Origin: BS750m-G57 sp964607575
GTDB lineage: Bacteria > Planctomycetota > Phycisphaerae > SM23-33
Length of the DNA stretch: 64,000 nucleotides
Assembly (NCBI GenBank): GCA_964607575.1
Contig: CAZSLS010000005.1
Span: forward strand, 18,828 to 82,827
Reading direction: 5' to 3'
The notes under the pieces were generated by a model that was not told the origin of the DNA, ran no database searches, and worked only from the letters and a program-made list of their open reading frames with translations. Of the stretch, positions 40,666 to 49,908 are shown piece by piece (the stretch's first letter is position 1; every line of letters starts with the position of its first letter). Both the position numbers and the translations under genes were made by a program.

Positions 40666-41274
40666 TTACTTCTTATCTATACCGGTATTACAGGCCGCGC
40701 CCCCGTGCTTCTCGAAATATCGCTGGTGATACTCTTCGGCGCGGTAGAAAACGCCCGCCTCCGTGATCTCGGTGACAATATCGTTGGAGAACTTGCCTGA
40801 CTTCCCCATCGCCTCACGGGAGGCTGTGGCGAGCTTCTGCTGCCGGGCATCGCCGAAGAATATCGCCGAGCGATACTGCGTGCCCGAATCGGGTCCCTGG
40901 CGGTTGAGCGTGGTCGGATTGTGACAGGCCCAGAAGACCTCCAGCAACCGCTCGTAGGAGACAACGGACGGGTCGAAAACCACGCGGACGGCCTCGGCGT
41001 GACCGGTGTCGGTCGTGCAGACCTGCTTGTACGTTGGATTGGACACCCTACCGCCGGTGTATCCTACGGTCGCATCTACAACGCCCTCGACCTTCCGGAA
41101 CGTCGCCTCGACGCCCCAGAAGCAGCCCGCGGCGAAAACAGCTTCGGAATGATTGGTTTCGTTCATTGCTCCGCGTCCTGGATTGTCCCGTTGCTCGCTG
41201 TCGCAACCGCCTCCCAGCGCCACCGCCGCCAGGAGGATAGCGATTATCGAATTTCCAAACACATTTGAAAGCAT
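40666..41274 (-). CDS. msrA: Peptide methionine sulfoxide reductase MsrA, lipoprotein
   Basis: A 202-residue enzyme that reduces methionine-S-sulfoxide in proteins. GCFWGVEATF holds the catalytic Cys; GYTGGRVSNPTYKQVC, GHAEAVRV and AEEYHQRYF are family motifs. The ATG at 41274 follows GAGG by 5 bases and opens a lipoprotein signal (IIAILLAAVALGGGC), so the enzyme is probably anchored in the periplasm. Thioredoxin-like partners are not adjacent. The gene diverges from wtpA. Confidence 0.93.
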   Translation of the reverse strand: MLSNVFGNSIIAILLAAVALGGGCDSEQRDNPGRGAMNETNHSEAVFAAGCFWGVEATFRKVEGVVDATVGYTGGRVSNPTYKQVCTTDTGHAEAVRVVFDPSVVSYERLLEVFWACHNPTTLNRQGPDSGTQYRSAIFFGDARQQKLATASREAMGKSGKFSNDIVTEITEAGVFYRAEEYHQRYFEKHGGAACNTGIDKK

Positions 41275-41387
41275 AACGTCCTCTCGCACATTATACGTCG
41301 CCCAAACGAAGATATGCACGCCCAATTGCTTGGAACGTGTTCCGCAAATCGCTATGATTCGTTGTGCGCAAATACGAAAGGCCAAAA

Positions 41388-42362
41388 ATGCGAACTTTGT
41401 TGTCTGTTGTAATGTTGACGATGGTGGTTTGGGTGGTAGCGTTCTGTGGTTGCCGGCGCGAGAATAACGCCGATACCCAGTACCTGGTGATCTTCCACGC
41501 GGGCAGTCTGTCGGTTCCGCTGCGGGAAGTGTCCGCGGAATTCATGAAGGCCAATCCGCACATAACCGTCCGCCCCGAACCCGCCGGTTCGCGCGACTGC
41601 GCCCGCAAAATCTCCGACTTGGGCAAGCAGTGCGACGTTATGGCGTCGGCGGACTATACGGTCGTCGAAAACCTCCTGATGCCCGAACACGCCGATTTCA
41701 ACATCCGTTTCGCCACAAATGAAATGGCGATCGCCTACACCGCGAAGTCCAAACACGCCGATACAATCACGTCCAAAAACTGGACGGATATACTTCTCGC
41801 TGACGGTGTGGTCTTCGGCCGCGCCGACCCAAACCGCGACCCGTGCGGGTATCGATCGGTCATGGCGATACAACTAGCCGAAAAGAAACTCAAAAGGCCC
41901 GGTCTGAGCGCCGAAATGCTGAACAAGGAAGGCCAGCAAATCCGCCCCAAGGAAACCGACCTGCTGAGCCTCCTGGGAGCGGGCGAGATCGACTACCTGT
42001 TCATCTACCGCTCAGTCGCCAGCCAGCACAAGCTCAAAATGCTGCTCCTGAGCGATGAGGTCAATCTCAAATCGCCCGAACATACCGACCTCTACAAAAC
42101 CGCCACGGTGAAAATCACCGGTAAGAAGCCCGGCGAGTTCATCACCAAGAAAGGCCAACCCATGGTCTACTCGGTAACGATCCCGAAAAACGCCCCTAAC
42201 CGCAAAGCGGCGGAAGCATACGTCGCATTCCTGCTGTCCGACGAGGGCAGGGCAATCATGGTAGCCAACGGGCAACCCTCGCCCCGCCCGGCGATAACCG
42301 ACGGGTTCGACAAACTGCCCGAATCACTCAAAGAACTCTGTACCCCGGCAAGTAGCCAATAA
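41388..42362 (+). CDS. wtpA: Molybdate/tungstate ABC transporter, substrate-binding lipoprotein WtpA
   Basis: A 324-residue periplasmic binding protein. IFHAGSLSVPLREVSAEF, PEPAGSRDCARKI, CDVMASADYTV and DPCGYRSVMA mark the WtpA type, which binds tungstate and molybdate with an octahedral site. A lipobox (AFCGC) ends the signal peptide. AAAGG lies 6 bases before the ATG at 41388. It heads wtpABC; the permease starts 14 bases after its stop. The relation to the riboswitch-controlled Moco operon at 2-7 kb is evident: one supplies the metal, the other uses it. Confidence 0.9.
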   Translation: MRTLLSVVMLTMVVWVVAFCGCRRENNADTQYLVIFHAGSLSVPLREVSAEFMKANPHITVRPEPAGSRDCARKISDLGKQCDVMASADYTVVENLLMPEHADFNIRFATNEMAIAYTAKSKHADTITSKNWTDILLADGVVFGRADPNRDPCGYRSVMAIQLAEKKLKRPGLSAEMLNKEGQQIRPKETDLLSLLGAGEIDYLFIYRSVASQHKLKMLLLSDEVNLKSPEHTDLYKTATVKITGKKPGEFITKKGQPMVYSVTIPKNAPNRKAAEAYVAFLLSDEGRAIMVANGQPSPRPAITDGFDKLPESLKELCTPASSQ

Positions 42363-42376
42363 GCCAATTGGAAAAA

Positions 42377-43180
42377 ATGCCCTACAAACCCGCACTCCTG
42401 CGACGATGGTGGTTTGAACTGCTGCTGGCCGCTCTCGGCGGATGCCTGCTGCTGTTCGTGGTGGCGCCGCTGGCGGGCATGATCTTCGCAACTTCCGTCG
42501 GCGAACTCAGCGAGGCGGCGGCGGAACATGCGGTTATCGAATCGATCAAGGTCACGCTGACCGCCGCGATGCTGGCGACGGTGGTGTCGGCGATTTTCGG
42601 GATTCCGCTGGCGTATCTGCTCGCTCGCAAGCGGTTTTTCGGGCGGTCGCTGGTGCTGGCGATAGTCGACCTTCCGATAATAATCCCGCACTCCGCGGCC
42701 GGTATCGCCCTGCTCATGGTAATCGGTCGCAATTCGCTGATCGGACGCATTACCGGCGGCGGATTCGTCTCCACGGTGGCGGGGATATCGGTTGCGATGG
42801 CGTTCGTATCGCTACCGTTTCTCGTAAACTCCGCACGCGAGGCGTTTGCAGCCGTGCCCGTCCGCCTAGAACGGGTCGCTCGAACACTCGGCGCCTCGCC
42901 GCAGCGCGTCTTCCTGACGGTCTCCCTTCCGCTGGCAAGGCGCGGGATATTCTCGGGCATGATCCTGATGTGGGGGCGGGGGATAAGCGAATTCGGGGCC
43001 GTCCTGATCATCGCGTATCATCCGATGACCACGCCGGTGATGGTCTACCAGAGATTCACGGATTACGGGCTGCCCGCAGCCAGATCGGTAGCCGTCCTGC
43101 TCATCCTGATTTGCATCGCCGTATTCGTCGCGCTGCGATTGGTCTCGCGACTGGGTGCATCGGAGGGGCGCGATGCTTGA
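42377..43180 (+). CDS. wtpB: Molybdate/tungstate ABC transporter permease WtpB
   Basis: A 267-residue inner-membrane permease with about six helices. ERVARTLGASPQRVFLTVSL is the EAA loop that contacts the ATPase. The family is the ModB/CysTW type. The ATG at 42377 is preferred over the TTG at 42368 because the latter has no ribosome site. It overlaps wtpC by 8 bases. Confidence 0.9.
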   Translation: MPYKPALLRRWWFELLLAALGGCLLLFVVAPLAGMIFATSVGELSEAAAEHAVIESIKVTLTAAMLATVVSAIFGIPLAYLLARKRFFGRSLVLAIVDLPIIIPHSAAGIALLMVIGRNSLIGRITGGGFVSTVAGISVAMAFVSLPFLVNSAREAFAAVPVRLERVARTLGASPQRVFLTVSLPLARRGIFSGMILMWGRGISEFGAVLIIAYHPMTTPVMVYQRFTDYGLPAARSVAVLLILICIAVFVALRLVSRLGASEGRDA

Positions 43181-44210
43181 GTTGAAGTCAATCGCCAAAC
43201 GCCTCGGCGAGATGGACATGTCCGATGTCTCGCTGACGCTTGAGCGCGGCGAATACTTCGCCCTGCTTGGTCCTACCGGCGTGGGCAAGACCGTGCTGGT
43301 GGAGATTATCGCCGGGCTGATCCGGCCCGACGGCGGGAGCGTGTCATGGGACGGCGTTGACATCACGTCAATATCGCCCGAACGCAGGAGCTTTGCGGTG
43401 GTTTACCAGGACTACGCCCTGTTCCCGCACCTCAGCGTCGAGAGGAACATCGCCTACGGCGCCCGGGCCTGCGGGTGCAACTCGGCCGAAATATCCGCCC
43501 GCACCGCCCGGCTGGCAGTGATGCTGGGGATAACCAGACTCCTCAACCGCCGTCCGGAGACACTTTCCGGCGGCGAGCAGCAGCGGGTGGCGCTGGCCAG
43601 GTCGCTGGCGGTAGAACCGAAACTCCTGCTGCTCGACGAACCACTGTCGGCACTCGATACCACCACCCGCCTGCGACTCCGGCGCGAACTGAAGCGCATC
43701 AACGCCGAACTCGGCACGACGATCTTCCACGTTACGCACGAACCGGAAGAGGCGATGGCGCTGGCCGACCGGATCGGCGTGATGCTCGACTACCGCCTGC
43801 ATCAGATAGCACCGCCCGAAGAACTGTTCCGCCGCCCGACCGACGCGGATGTCGCCCGCTTCCTGGGCATACGCAACGTGCTTACCGTCAGCAGCGTCCG
43901 CGACGACATCTGTGAAGTCGCCGGTCAGCATATCCACGCCAGCTCCGCCGATGAGTCCACACGCCACCTCTGGATAATGCCCGAAGAGCTGCTCCTCTCG
44001 GACCAACCGTTCACCAGCAGCGCCCTGAACCAGTTCAAATGTGCGGTAATCGACTGGGACCACAGCGACGCCCTCCTGGCGGTCCAACTTGCCTGCGGCG
44101 ACCTGCGCCTGGTGGCGTTAATAACCTACACATCGTTCCAGCAACTCAACATAGAACCGAATCGCGAACTCTACGTAACATTCAAGAGTTCCGCGATCCA
44201 CTGTCTGTAA
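43173..44210 (+). CDS. wtpC: Molybdate/tungstate ABC transporter ATPase WtpC
   Basis: A 345-residue nucleotide-binding subunit. Walker A is LLGPTGVGKT, the signature is LSGGEQQRVALARSL, Walker B LLLLDEPLSALD, and HVTHEPEEA holds the switch His. The C-terminal 110 residues form a regulatory TOBE-like domain that in the ModC family can bind oxyanion. GGAGG precedes the ATG at 43173, which overlaps the wtpB end. Confidence 0.92.
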   Translation: MLELKSIAKRLGEMDMSDVSLTLERGEYFALLGPTGVGKTVLVEIIAGLIRPDGGSVSWDGVDITSISPERRSFAVVYQDYALFPHLSVERNIAYGARACGCNSAEISARTARLAVMLGITRLLNRRPETLSGGEQQRVALARSLAVEPKLLLLDEPLSALDTTTRLRLRRELKRINAELGTTIFHVTHEPEEAMALADRIGVMLDYRLHQIAPPEELFRRPTDADVARFLGIRNVLTVSSVRDDICEVAGQHIHASSADESTRHLWIMPEELLLSDQPFTSSALNQFKCAVIDWDHSDALLAVQLACGDLRLVALITYTSFQQLNIEPNRELYVTFKSSAIHCL

Positions 44211-44245
44211 ACCGGAATAGCGGCAGGACGGTACGTCCGCCTATT

Positions 44246-44260
44246 CACGACGAAGTCGTG
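44246..44260 (+). terminator. Short hairpin after wtpC
   Basis: CACGAC and GTCGTG form a perfect 6-bp stem over a GAA loop, 36 bases after the wtpC stop and before gltS. There is no T run, so terminator function is doubtful. Confidence 0.3.
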
Positions 44261-44355
44261 ATTGTTGACGTATTGTCGTACACCCTCACCGATTGCCAAT
44301 TGCCCTGTCGTCGAATACAATCATTGCTCAGTTACTTACCACCAGGAACACATTT

Positions 44356-45729
44356 ATGGGAACCGCTGAAATTGTTGTCGTTTCATTCACGTCGCTGTGC
44401 GCGTTAGTGTGGGTTGGTCATATTCTTCGGATGAAGATACGCCTGCTGGGCAAGCTGTATCTGCCCTCGTCGGTGATCGCCGGACTGATCGGACTGGCGA
44501 TCGTCCAATGCTGCCGGGCGACCGGGACGCCGCTTCCGGCGGGCGTGACGGGGGTGTGGAGTTCCCTGCCCGGGTTCCTGATCAATATCGTGTTCGCGTG
44601 CCTGTTCCTGGGCATGGCGATACCCGGCGTGCGAACGATCTGGCGCCATGCGGGCCCGCAACTCGCCTACGGACAGATCGTAGCCTGGGGGCAATACGTC
44701 GTCGGTGTGGGCCTGTTCCTGGCGGTCATAACGTGGATGTACCCGGAACTTCCGGCGATGTTCGGCGGCGCCCTGCCGGTCGGCTTCGAGGGCGGACACG
44801 GGACCGCCGGCGGTATGACACAGGTGTTCGCCGACTACAACTGGGCCGCGGGCAAAGATTTCGCCCTGGCGTGCGCGACCGCCGGTATCATCAGCGCAGT
44901 AATCGTCGGGATGATGCTCGTCAACTGGGCCGAGCGAAAAGGATACACCACTCGCAAACAAAACCCTGAAGACGTGCCGCAAGACGATTCGATAGCAGTG
45001 ATACCCGTCGACCGGCGCCCCGAAGCCGGAAAACTCACAATCTCGTCAAACGCGCTGGAAACGCTTTCGTTCCAACTTGCGGTCGTCGGTATCGCCATCG
45101 CCATCGGATGGGCGGGCAAGCAGGGCATGCTTGCCGCCGGACGAGCATGGGGCAACGACACCGTCATGCAACTGGCCAGAAGCTTCCCGCTGTTCCCGCT
45201 GTGCATGCTCGGCGGGCTGATGGTCCAGGTGATCGAAAACAAGTGCGACCGCCACAAGCTTATCGACCACGGGCTGATGAAGCGAATTCAGAACGCGGCG
45301 TTGGATTTCCTGGTGGTCGCCGCCATCGCGACGATCCGCATCGAGGCCATCGCCGAGGGCCTCATCCCGTTTGCAATGCTGGTTGTCGCGGGCGTCGCCT
45401 GGAACATTTTCTGCGTTATGTTCCTGGCGCGGCGACTCCTGCCCGACGCATGGTTCGAGCGATCTATCGCCGAGATGGGCCAGTCGATGGGCGTAACCGC
45501 CACCGGACTGCTCCTGCTCCGCGTGGTCGACCCGGACTACGAAACGCCCGCAGCCGACGCGTTCGCCTACAAACAAATCCTCCACGAACCGTTCATGGGC
45601 GGAGGATTATGGACATCAGCCGCCATCCCCCTACTAGCCCTATGGGGCGGATGGCCCGTATTCGCAATCGCCGCGGGAGCAGTATTCATCTGGTTGATCG
45701 TCGCGTCCTTTATGTGCGTCAGGCGATAG
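44356..45729 (+). CDS. gltS: Sodium/glutamate symporter (GltS family)
   Basis: A 457-residue inner-membrane transporter with about ten helices. GFEGGHGTAGGM and its partner MGQSMGVTATGLLLLR are the two re-entrant loop motifs of GltS, and VDPDYETPA is conserved near the C-terminus. It should import glutamate with sodium. The ATG at 44356 follows CAGGAACACATTT; an in-frame ATG at 44293 adds an unlikely N-terminus. Confidence 0.88.
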   Translation: MGTAEIVVVSFTSLCALVWVGHILRMKIRLLGKLYLPSSVIAGLIGLAIVQCCRATGTPLPAGVTGVWSSLPGFLINIVFACLFLGMAIPGVRTIWRHAGPQLAYGQIVAWGQYVVGVGLFLAVITWMYPELPAMFGGALPVGFEGGHGTAGGMTQVFADYNWAAGKDFALACATAGIISAVIVGMMLVNWAERKGYTTRKQNPEDVPQDDSIAVIPVDRRPEAGKLTISSNALETLSFQLAVVGIAIAIGWAGKQGMLAAGRAWGNDTVMQLARSFPLFPLCMLGGLMVQVIENKCDRHKLIDHGLMKRIQNAALDFLVVAAIATIRIEAIAEGLIPFAMLVVAGVAWNIFCVMFLARRLLPDAWFERSIAEMGQSMGVTATGLLLLRVVDPDYETPAADAFAYKQILHEPFMGGGLWTSAAIPLLALWGGWPVFAIAAGAVFIWLIVASFMCVRR

Positions 45730-45744
45730 CGGTTCCGCAGACAA

Positions 45745-46683
45745 TCACTTCCGACGCCGTCGGCGCAATATCGCGATACCGCCGAACACCAACAGTCCAA
45801 GCGTCGCCGGTTCGGGCACTACGGTTACAGTGAAGGTATCTTCGGCCCAGGCGCCTTCTGTGTCTGTCGCCCGAATGGTGATGTCGGCCTGGCCGGTCTC
45901 GTCATCTGCGAATGATAGCCTCAAATAGGCATCCTGTACCACCGCGTTGACCAGATCGGTGTTCGTGTTGTCCGTCACAGACAGCGCGAACCGATCGCCC
46001 TCTGCCGTTCCGGAAACGTCGTACCGTACTTCACGTCTATAAATCGCTCCACCCCATTCGACATCACCACCCGCGACGATGTAAACCAGGCTCCTTGAGT
46101 AGTCAAGCACAGGCGTACCGGCGTTCAGGATCACCCGATTACCGGTGTTGAGCCCGAGATCGGTCTCGAAGAACGCGGGCGGCAACGGGACCCAGTCGTC
46201 ACACAACCATGTATCCAGCGATTTTGTGTAGCCGGAGCCGGGGGTATTGTCGAATGTAGTGGCCGACTCTTCAAAATGCACAGGAACAATCTCATCCAAA
46301 TCTGCATCGTAGGCATTCACCTGTCTGATATTACCAGTGAATACAAGATCCTCAGTGGCGAAGGATCTCTGCAGGCCATCGTTGCCATGAACCGTAAACG
46401 AGTAAGCAAACACGCCCGTACCGGCGGCCGGGTCTCCGGTAGTCGGGTCAATCTCGACCGCGACATAATCCACATCCGGGTCACCACCCTGCCCCGGGGC
46501 AAATACGGCGGAGAGACTCTGCAAGTATTCCGGCGCGTTTGACTCCACCATCAGATCGGGGATCGGATCGATCACGTTCACTCCGATCGGCCTACCGTGC
46601 GCATCTGGCGTCGGGCAGGCGGCGAATACCATAACCGCAATTACCACAAATAGAGTTGCTGTTAATCTAGACCTGATTTCCAT
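45745..46683 (-). CDS. PEP-CTERM-anchored exported protein
   Basis: A 312-residue secreted protein. The signal peptide is RLTATLFVVIAVMVFAAC. The C-terminus VVPEPATLGLLVFGGIAIL followed by RRRRRK is a complete PEP-CTERM sorting signal, used by an exosortase for export to the surface. The middle is beta-rich (DVDYVAVEIDPTTGD, TVTEDTFTV-like strands), resembling a cadherin- or Ig-like fold. A hairpin stands before its ribosome site (AAAAGGAGAAG). Function unknown; exosortase is not in the window. Confidence 0.85.
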   Translation of the reverse strand: MEIRSRLTATLFVVIAVMVFAACPTPDAHGRPIGVNVIDPIPDLMVESNAPEYLQSLSAVFAPGQGGDPDVDYVAVEIDPTTGDPAAGTGVFAYSFTVHGNDGLQRSFATEDLVFTGNIRQVNAYDADLDEIVPVHFEESATTFDNTPGSGYTKSLDTWLCDDWVPLPPAFFETDLGLNTGNRVILNAGTPVLDYSRSLVYIVAGGDVEWGGAIYRREVRYDVSGTAEGDRFALSVTDNTNTDLVNAVVQDAYLRLSFADDETGQADITIRATDTEGAWAEDTFTVTVVPEPATLGLLVFGGIAILRRRRRK

Positions 46684-46705
46684 TGCACTTCTCCTTTTTT
46701 ATCTT

Positions 46706-46739
46706 GGCCACCGGCACGGGATTAACCGTGCCGCTGGCC
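46706..46739 (-). promoter_or_regulatory. Hairpin in the 5' leader of the PEP-CTERM gene
   Basis: A 14-bp stem (one C/C mismatch) with loop TTAATC sits just before the AAAAGGAG ribosome site of the PEP-CTERM gene. It may stabilise or regulate the leader. A terminator on the other strand is less likely since the T run lies on the wrong side. Confidence 0.45.
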
Positions 46740-47090
46740 TCGCCAATGCCGCAGCACACCATGGCTGCGAATCCTGAAACTCGAACTCATAGGAGAACTA
46801 CTCCTGGCAGACTGACTCGGTCTGCACGTAGAACCCTTGCGCAATGGGAACTCGACCGGTGTGGCCTAGAGGTGGGACGAGTGAGCGAGAACGCTCCGAA
46901 CCTCTCGATTGAAAATAGCTCCGCCGCTCCCTAAGCGAACTAGAGCGATAGGAAGTGTACCACGAAACCCGCGTTTGACCAAGCACAAAACAAGTTTAAT
47001 CCAACTAAACTCATGAGTAAGGCGAACGATGAGACAACGATGCGTGACGCTCGCCAATGGAAAATGGAGAATGGAGGGAGAATTGAAAAA
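46740..47090. other. Intergenic, no gene seen
   Basis: This 350-base stretch has two short open frames but neither has family features. It contains purine-rich near-repeats (AATGGAGAATGGAGG, about 47056-47080) close to the proB stop. I see no tRNA: the sequence lacks a TTCGA loop and acceptor pairing. Confidence 0.4.
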
Positions 47091-48206
47091 TCACCCGACG
47101 GCCATGTTGTTGCGGTGGATTACTTCGTCGTACGGTTTATCGCCTATGGCGGCTGCGATTTGGTCGGTCTTGAGGCCCTTTATCGCTTCGATCTGCTCGG
47201 CGGAATAGTTGGTAAGGCCGCGGGCGATTTCGTTGGCTTCGTCGTCTATGACGGCGACCGTGTCGCCCTTTGTGAACGTTCCCTCGACGCCCGTTACGCC
47301 TGAAGGCAGGAGGCTTTTACCGAGTTCCTGTAGGGCCCTCGCGGCGCCAGCGTCCACGATGATCTTTCCGATCGGACTGGCGGTCAGACCGATCCAGCGG
47401 CGCTTGGAGGACATCTTCCGCCGGGCCGGTACAAAGACCGTGCCCAATTGCTCTCCGGCCAGCAGGCGAGTGAGTACCTTTGGTGTCCGGGCATTTGCGA
47501 TAACCGCCGCCTCACCGGCGCGGATCACCATCTCGGCGGCTTGGAGTTTGGTGGCCATCCCGCCCGTACCGAACTTGCTGGCGCTTCCGCTGACCAGTGA
47601 CATCGTGTCATCATCGACGCGGGTGATGACGTCGACGACCTCGGAGTCGCGGAGCACGCCGTCGACAACGGTCAGCAGGACAAGCAGATCGGCGGCGAGC
47701 ATATTGGTGACGATGGCGGCCAACACATCGTTTTCACCGTAGCGGAGTTCCTCGATTGCGACGGTGTCGTTTTCATTGATGATCGCCAGCGCCCCGTATT
47801 CCTCCAGCGCTGCCAGCGTGTTGCGGATATTGAGGTATCGCTGGTGGTCTTCAAAGGCGCTGCGGGTGACAAGTACCTGCGCCACGCGCACGCCGTATCG
47901 TGCGAAGATGTCGTGGAAGGTCCGCATGAGCTGCCCCTGCCCTACGGCCGCCGCGGCCTGGAGATGGGGGGTGGTCTTGGGTCGCTCGTCGAGGTCCAAC
48001 TCGCCGACACCCGCTCCTATGGCTCCGCTGGCGACCATGGTAACGGTGACGCCCGAAGCCATCGCAGCCGCAACTTGCTCGGCCAGGACTGCAATCGCCT
48101 CTTCGTCCGGGCGCCCGGTGGATTGGCAGATGGCGTTGGTGCCCACCTTGACCACGATTCGCCGAGCGTTTGCCAGTACGTTTTGTCTGACTGCTTTTCC
48201 AGGCAT
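47091..48206 (-). CDS. proB: Glutamate 5-kinase
   Basis: A 371-residue enzyme that phosphorylates glutamate in proline synthesis. RRIVVKVGTNAI is the amino-acid kinase opening; VASGAIGAGVGEL and INENDTVAIEELRYGEND are the family motifs. The C-terminal 90 residues make a PUA domain (GKIIVDAGAARAL). It starts 4 bases after the waaA stop, so the two are cotranscribed although not functionally related. proA is not nearby. Confidence 0.95.
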   Translation of the reverse strand: MPGKAVRQNVLANARRIVVKVGTNAICQSTGRPDEEAIAVLAEQVAAAMASGVTVTMVASGAIGAGVGELDLDERPKTTPHLQAAAAVGQGQLMRTFHDIFARYGVRVAQVLVTRSAFEDHQRYLNIRNTLAALEEYGALAIINENDTVAIEELRYGENDVLAAIVTNMLAADLLVLLTVVDGVLRDSEVVDVITRVDDDTMSLVSGSASKFGTGGMATKLQAAEMVIRAGEAAVIANARTPKVLTRLLAGEQLGTVFVPARRKMSSKRRWIGLTASPIGKIIVDAGAARALQELGKSLLPSGVTGVEGTFTKGDTVAVIDDEANEIARGLTNYSAEQIEAIKGLKTDQIAAAIGDKPYDEVIHRNNMAVG

Positions 48207-48210
48207 TTGA

Positions 48211-49548
48211 TTACTCGCAGATCACGTCGGTTGCGATCGCGCCGGGCGCGGCGGCGGGTACTCGGTTGAGTACCTCGCAGATCATTTCGACGTTGCGGCG
48301 GGTGGCGCCCTGGCAGCTAAGCACGTGCTGCTGGGCGTCTCTTCCCGCCCGATCCGCCGCGTCGGAGTCGGTCAGCCACGACCTGAGTTTATCGGTCAAT
48401 TCGTCGGTAGAAGCCACTCTCGCACATCCGTTTTCGGCAAGGTCGTCGGCCTGGGGGAAGTTGAACGTATGCGGTCCGAATGCCGTCGGCTTGCCCAGCG
48501 CGGCGGCTTCGATCATGTCAGAACCGCCCATTGGCACGAGCGACCTTCCCACGAACACGCATGAAGCCAGGGCGTAGAACTTCCGCAGTTCGCCCATCGT
48601 ATCGCCGAGAATTATCGCACCTTCAGGCCCGTCAGCGGTACTACCGTCTCCCTGGTCGCTGCGGCGGATAAGAGGTAATCCGCCGCCCGAGATCAGTTTC
48701 GCAACTTCGCCGAAGCGTTCGGGCTTGCGGGGCACGATCGCCAGTCGGGCGCGGGGATGCTTCCCGCCGGCCTGCAGACTGGCGAAAACATCCAGGAGCA
48801 TCTTCTCTTCGCCGGGCCCGGTCCCGCCGGCGACGATCAGCCTGTCGGCGGCGGCGATTCCCAAGGCGGCGGCAAGTTCGTCCTGGCCGGGGAGAGAGTC
48901 GGCGACCTCGACCGTATCGAACTTCATCATTCCCGTGACGCGAACCTTGTCGCTTTGCGTACCGAGTTTCCGGAAGCACTCGGCGTATGCCTCATTCTGC
49001 ACCCCGATAGCCGTCAAGCGATTGAACAGCCGCCCGGCCAGAGGCCCGAGCTTCTTGTAACCCGGGTAGCCTTTGTCGGGGCTCATCCGCCCATTGACCA
49101 CGACCACCGGTATCTTGCGGCGGTTGCAGGCAGCGAGGAAATTCGGCCAGACGTCGCCCTCCATCAATACCACGAGATCCGGACGCACCCGGTTGAGGGC
49201 ACGCCGGACAACCAGCGAGAAGTCCAGCGGCCAGCGAAATACCGTATGGGCGGGAGCAAAGAGCCTCCTGGCGCCGGCGGCGCCGGTGTCGGTGCTCGTG
49301 GAAATCACCAGTCGGTAGTCGGGCAGTTGACTGTGAAGCTCCCTCACCACCGAAGCGAGAGTGTTTACCTCGCCCAGCGACACGCCGTGAAGCCAGATCA
49401 CCGGTTGGAGCCCGTAACGGATGGGCGAAGCGCCGAAGCGCTCGGCGATACCGTCGCGATACCGCCCGTGGCGGATCATCCTGTACAACCACCACGGACT
49501 GAGCACCAGCAGTGCCGCGGCATAAATTACATCCAAAAGCATACCCAT
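48211..49548 (-). CDS. waaA: 3-deoxy-D-manno-octulosonic acid transferase
   Basis: A 445-residue inner-membrane Kdo transferase acting on lipid A precursor. A membrane anchor is at the N-terminus (LLDVIYAAALLVLSPWWLY), followed by the GT-B domain with WLHGVSLGEVNT, MEGDVWPNF, VNGRMSPDKGYPGYK, and MGGSDMIEAAALGKP for the nucleotide sugar. It shows that the cell makes LPS with Kdo. The ATG at 49548 leaves out 12 residues of an upstream frame lacking a ribosome site. Confidence 0.92.
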   Translation of the reverse strand: MGMLLDVIYAAALLVLSPWWLYRMIRHGRYRDGIAERFGASPIRYGLQPVIWLHGVSLGEVNTLASVVRELHSQLPDYRLVISTSTDTGAAGARRLFAPAHTVFRWPLDFSLVVRRALNRVRPDLVVLMEGDVWPNFLAACNRRKIPVVVVNGRMSPDKGYPGYKKLGPLAGRLFNRLTAIGVQNEAYAECFRKLGTQSDKVRVTGMMKFDTVEVADSLPGQDELAAALGIAAADRLIVAGGTGPGEEKMLLDVFASLQAGGKHPRARLAIVPRKPERFGEVAKLISGGGLPLIRRSDQGDGSTADGPEGAIILGDTMGELRKFYALASCVFVGRSLVPMGGSDMIEAAALGKPTAFGPHTFNFPQADDLAENGCARVASTDELTDKLRSWLTDSDAADRAGRDAQQHVLSCQGATRRNVEMICEVLNRVPAAAPGAIATDVICE

Positions 49549-49596
49549 GGCCTCAAGTATGCGTAGGCGGAGGTGAGGTGTCAATGCGCGGGTGGA

Positions 49597-49908
49597 TTAC
49601 TTGGTTCCCTCGACCCCTTTTACGGTGTATTTCTCGATTGCCGCGGTCAGGTCGACGCCGTTTATGTTCGCCAGCGTGTTCAACCACGCCAGCACGTCGG
49701 CGAACTCTTCTTCCTTGTTGGCCTGGTCGTCTCCGGCCAGAGCGGTCGCAAGTTCGCCGATCTCCTCGATGAACCACATGAAGGTCCCGGGCGTTCCACG
49801 CTCCGAATCGCGCCGGCCGTACTGCTCGAGGATGAAGTTCTGAAACTCTCTGATCGTCACGTCGTGGACGCCCTGGGGCGACGCCTGCTGGGAATCTGTC
49901 ATGTTCAA
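49597..49908 (-). CDS. MazG-like nucleotide pyrophosphohydrolase
   Basis: A 103-residue protein of the all-alpha NTP pyrophosphatase superfamily. EEIGELATALAG and EEEFADVLAWL carry the two metal-binding EExxE and ExxD motifs. It is expected to clear aberrant nucleotides. It overlaps the preceding TPR gene by 4 bases (ATGA), and lies 48 bases before waaA. Confidence 0.85.
   Translation of the reverse strand: MNMTDSQQASPQGVHDVTIREFQNFILEQYGRRDSERGTPGTFMWFIEEIGELATALAGDDQANKEEEFADVLAWLNTLANINGVDLTAAIEKYTVKGVEGTK

Noticed and set aside
46740..47090. Possible tRNA or small RNA gene
   Set aside because: No T-loop, no acceptor stem and no CCA; only weak local pairing.
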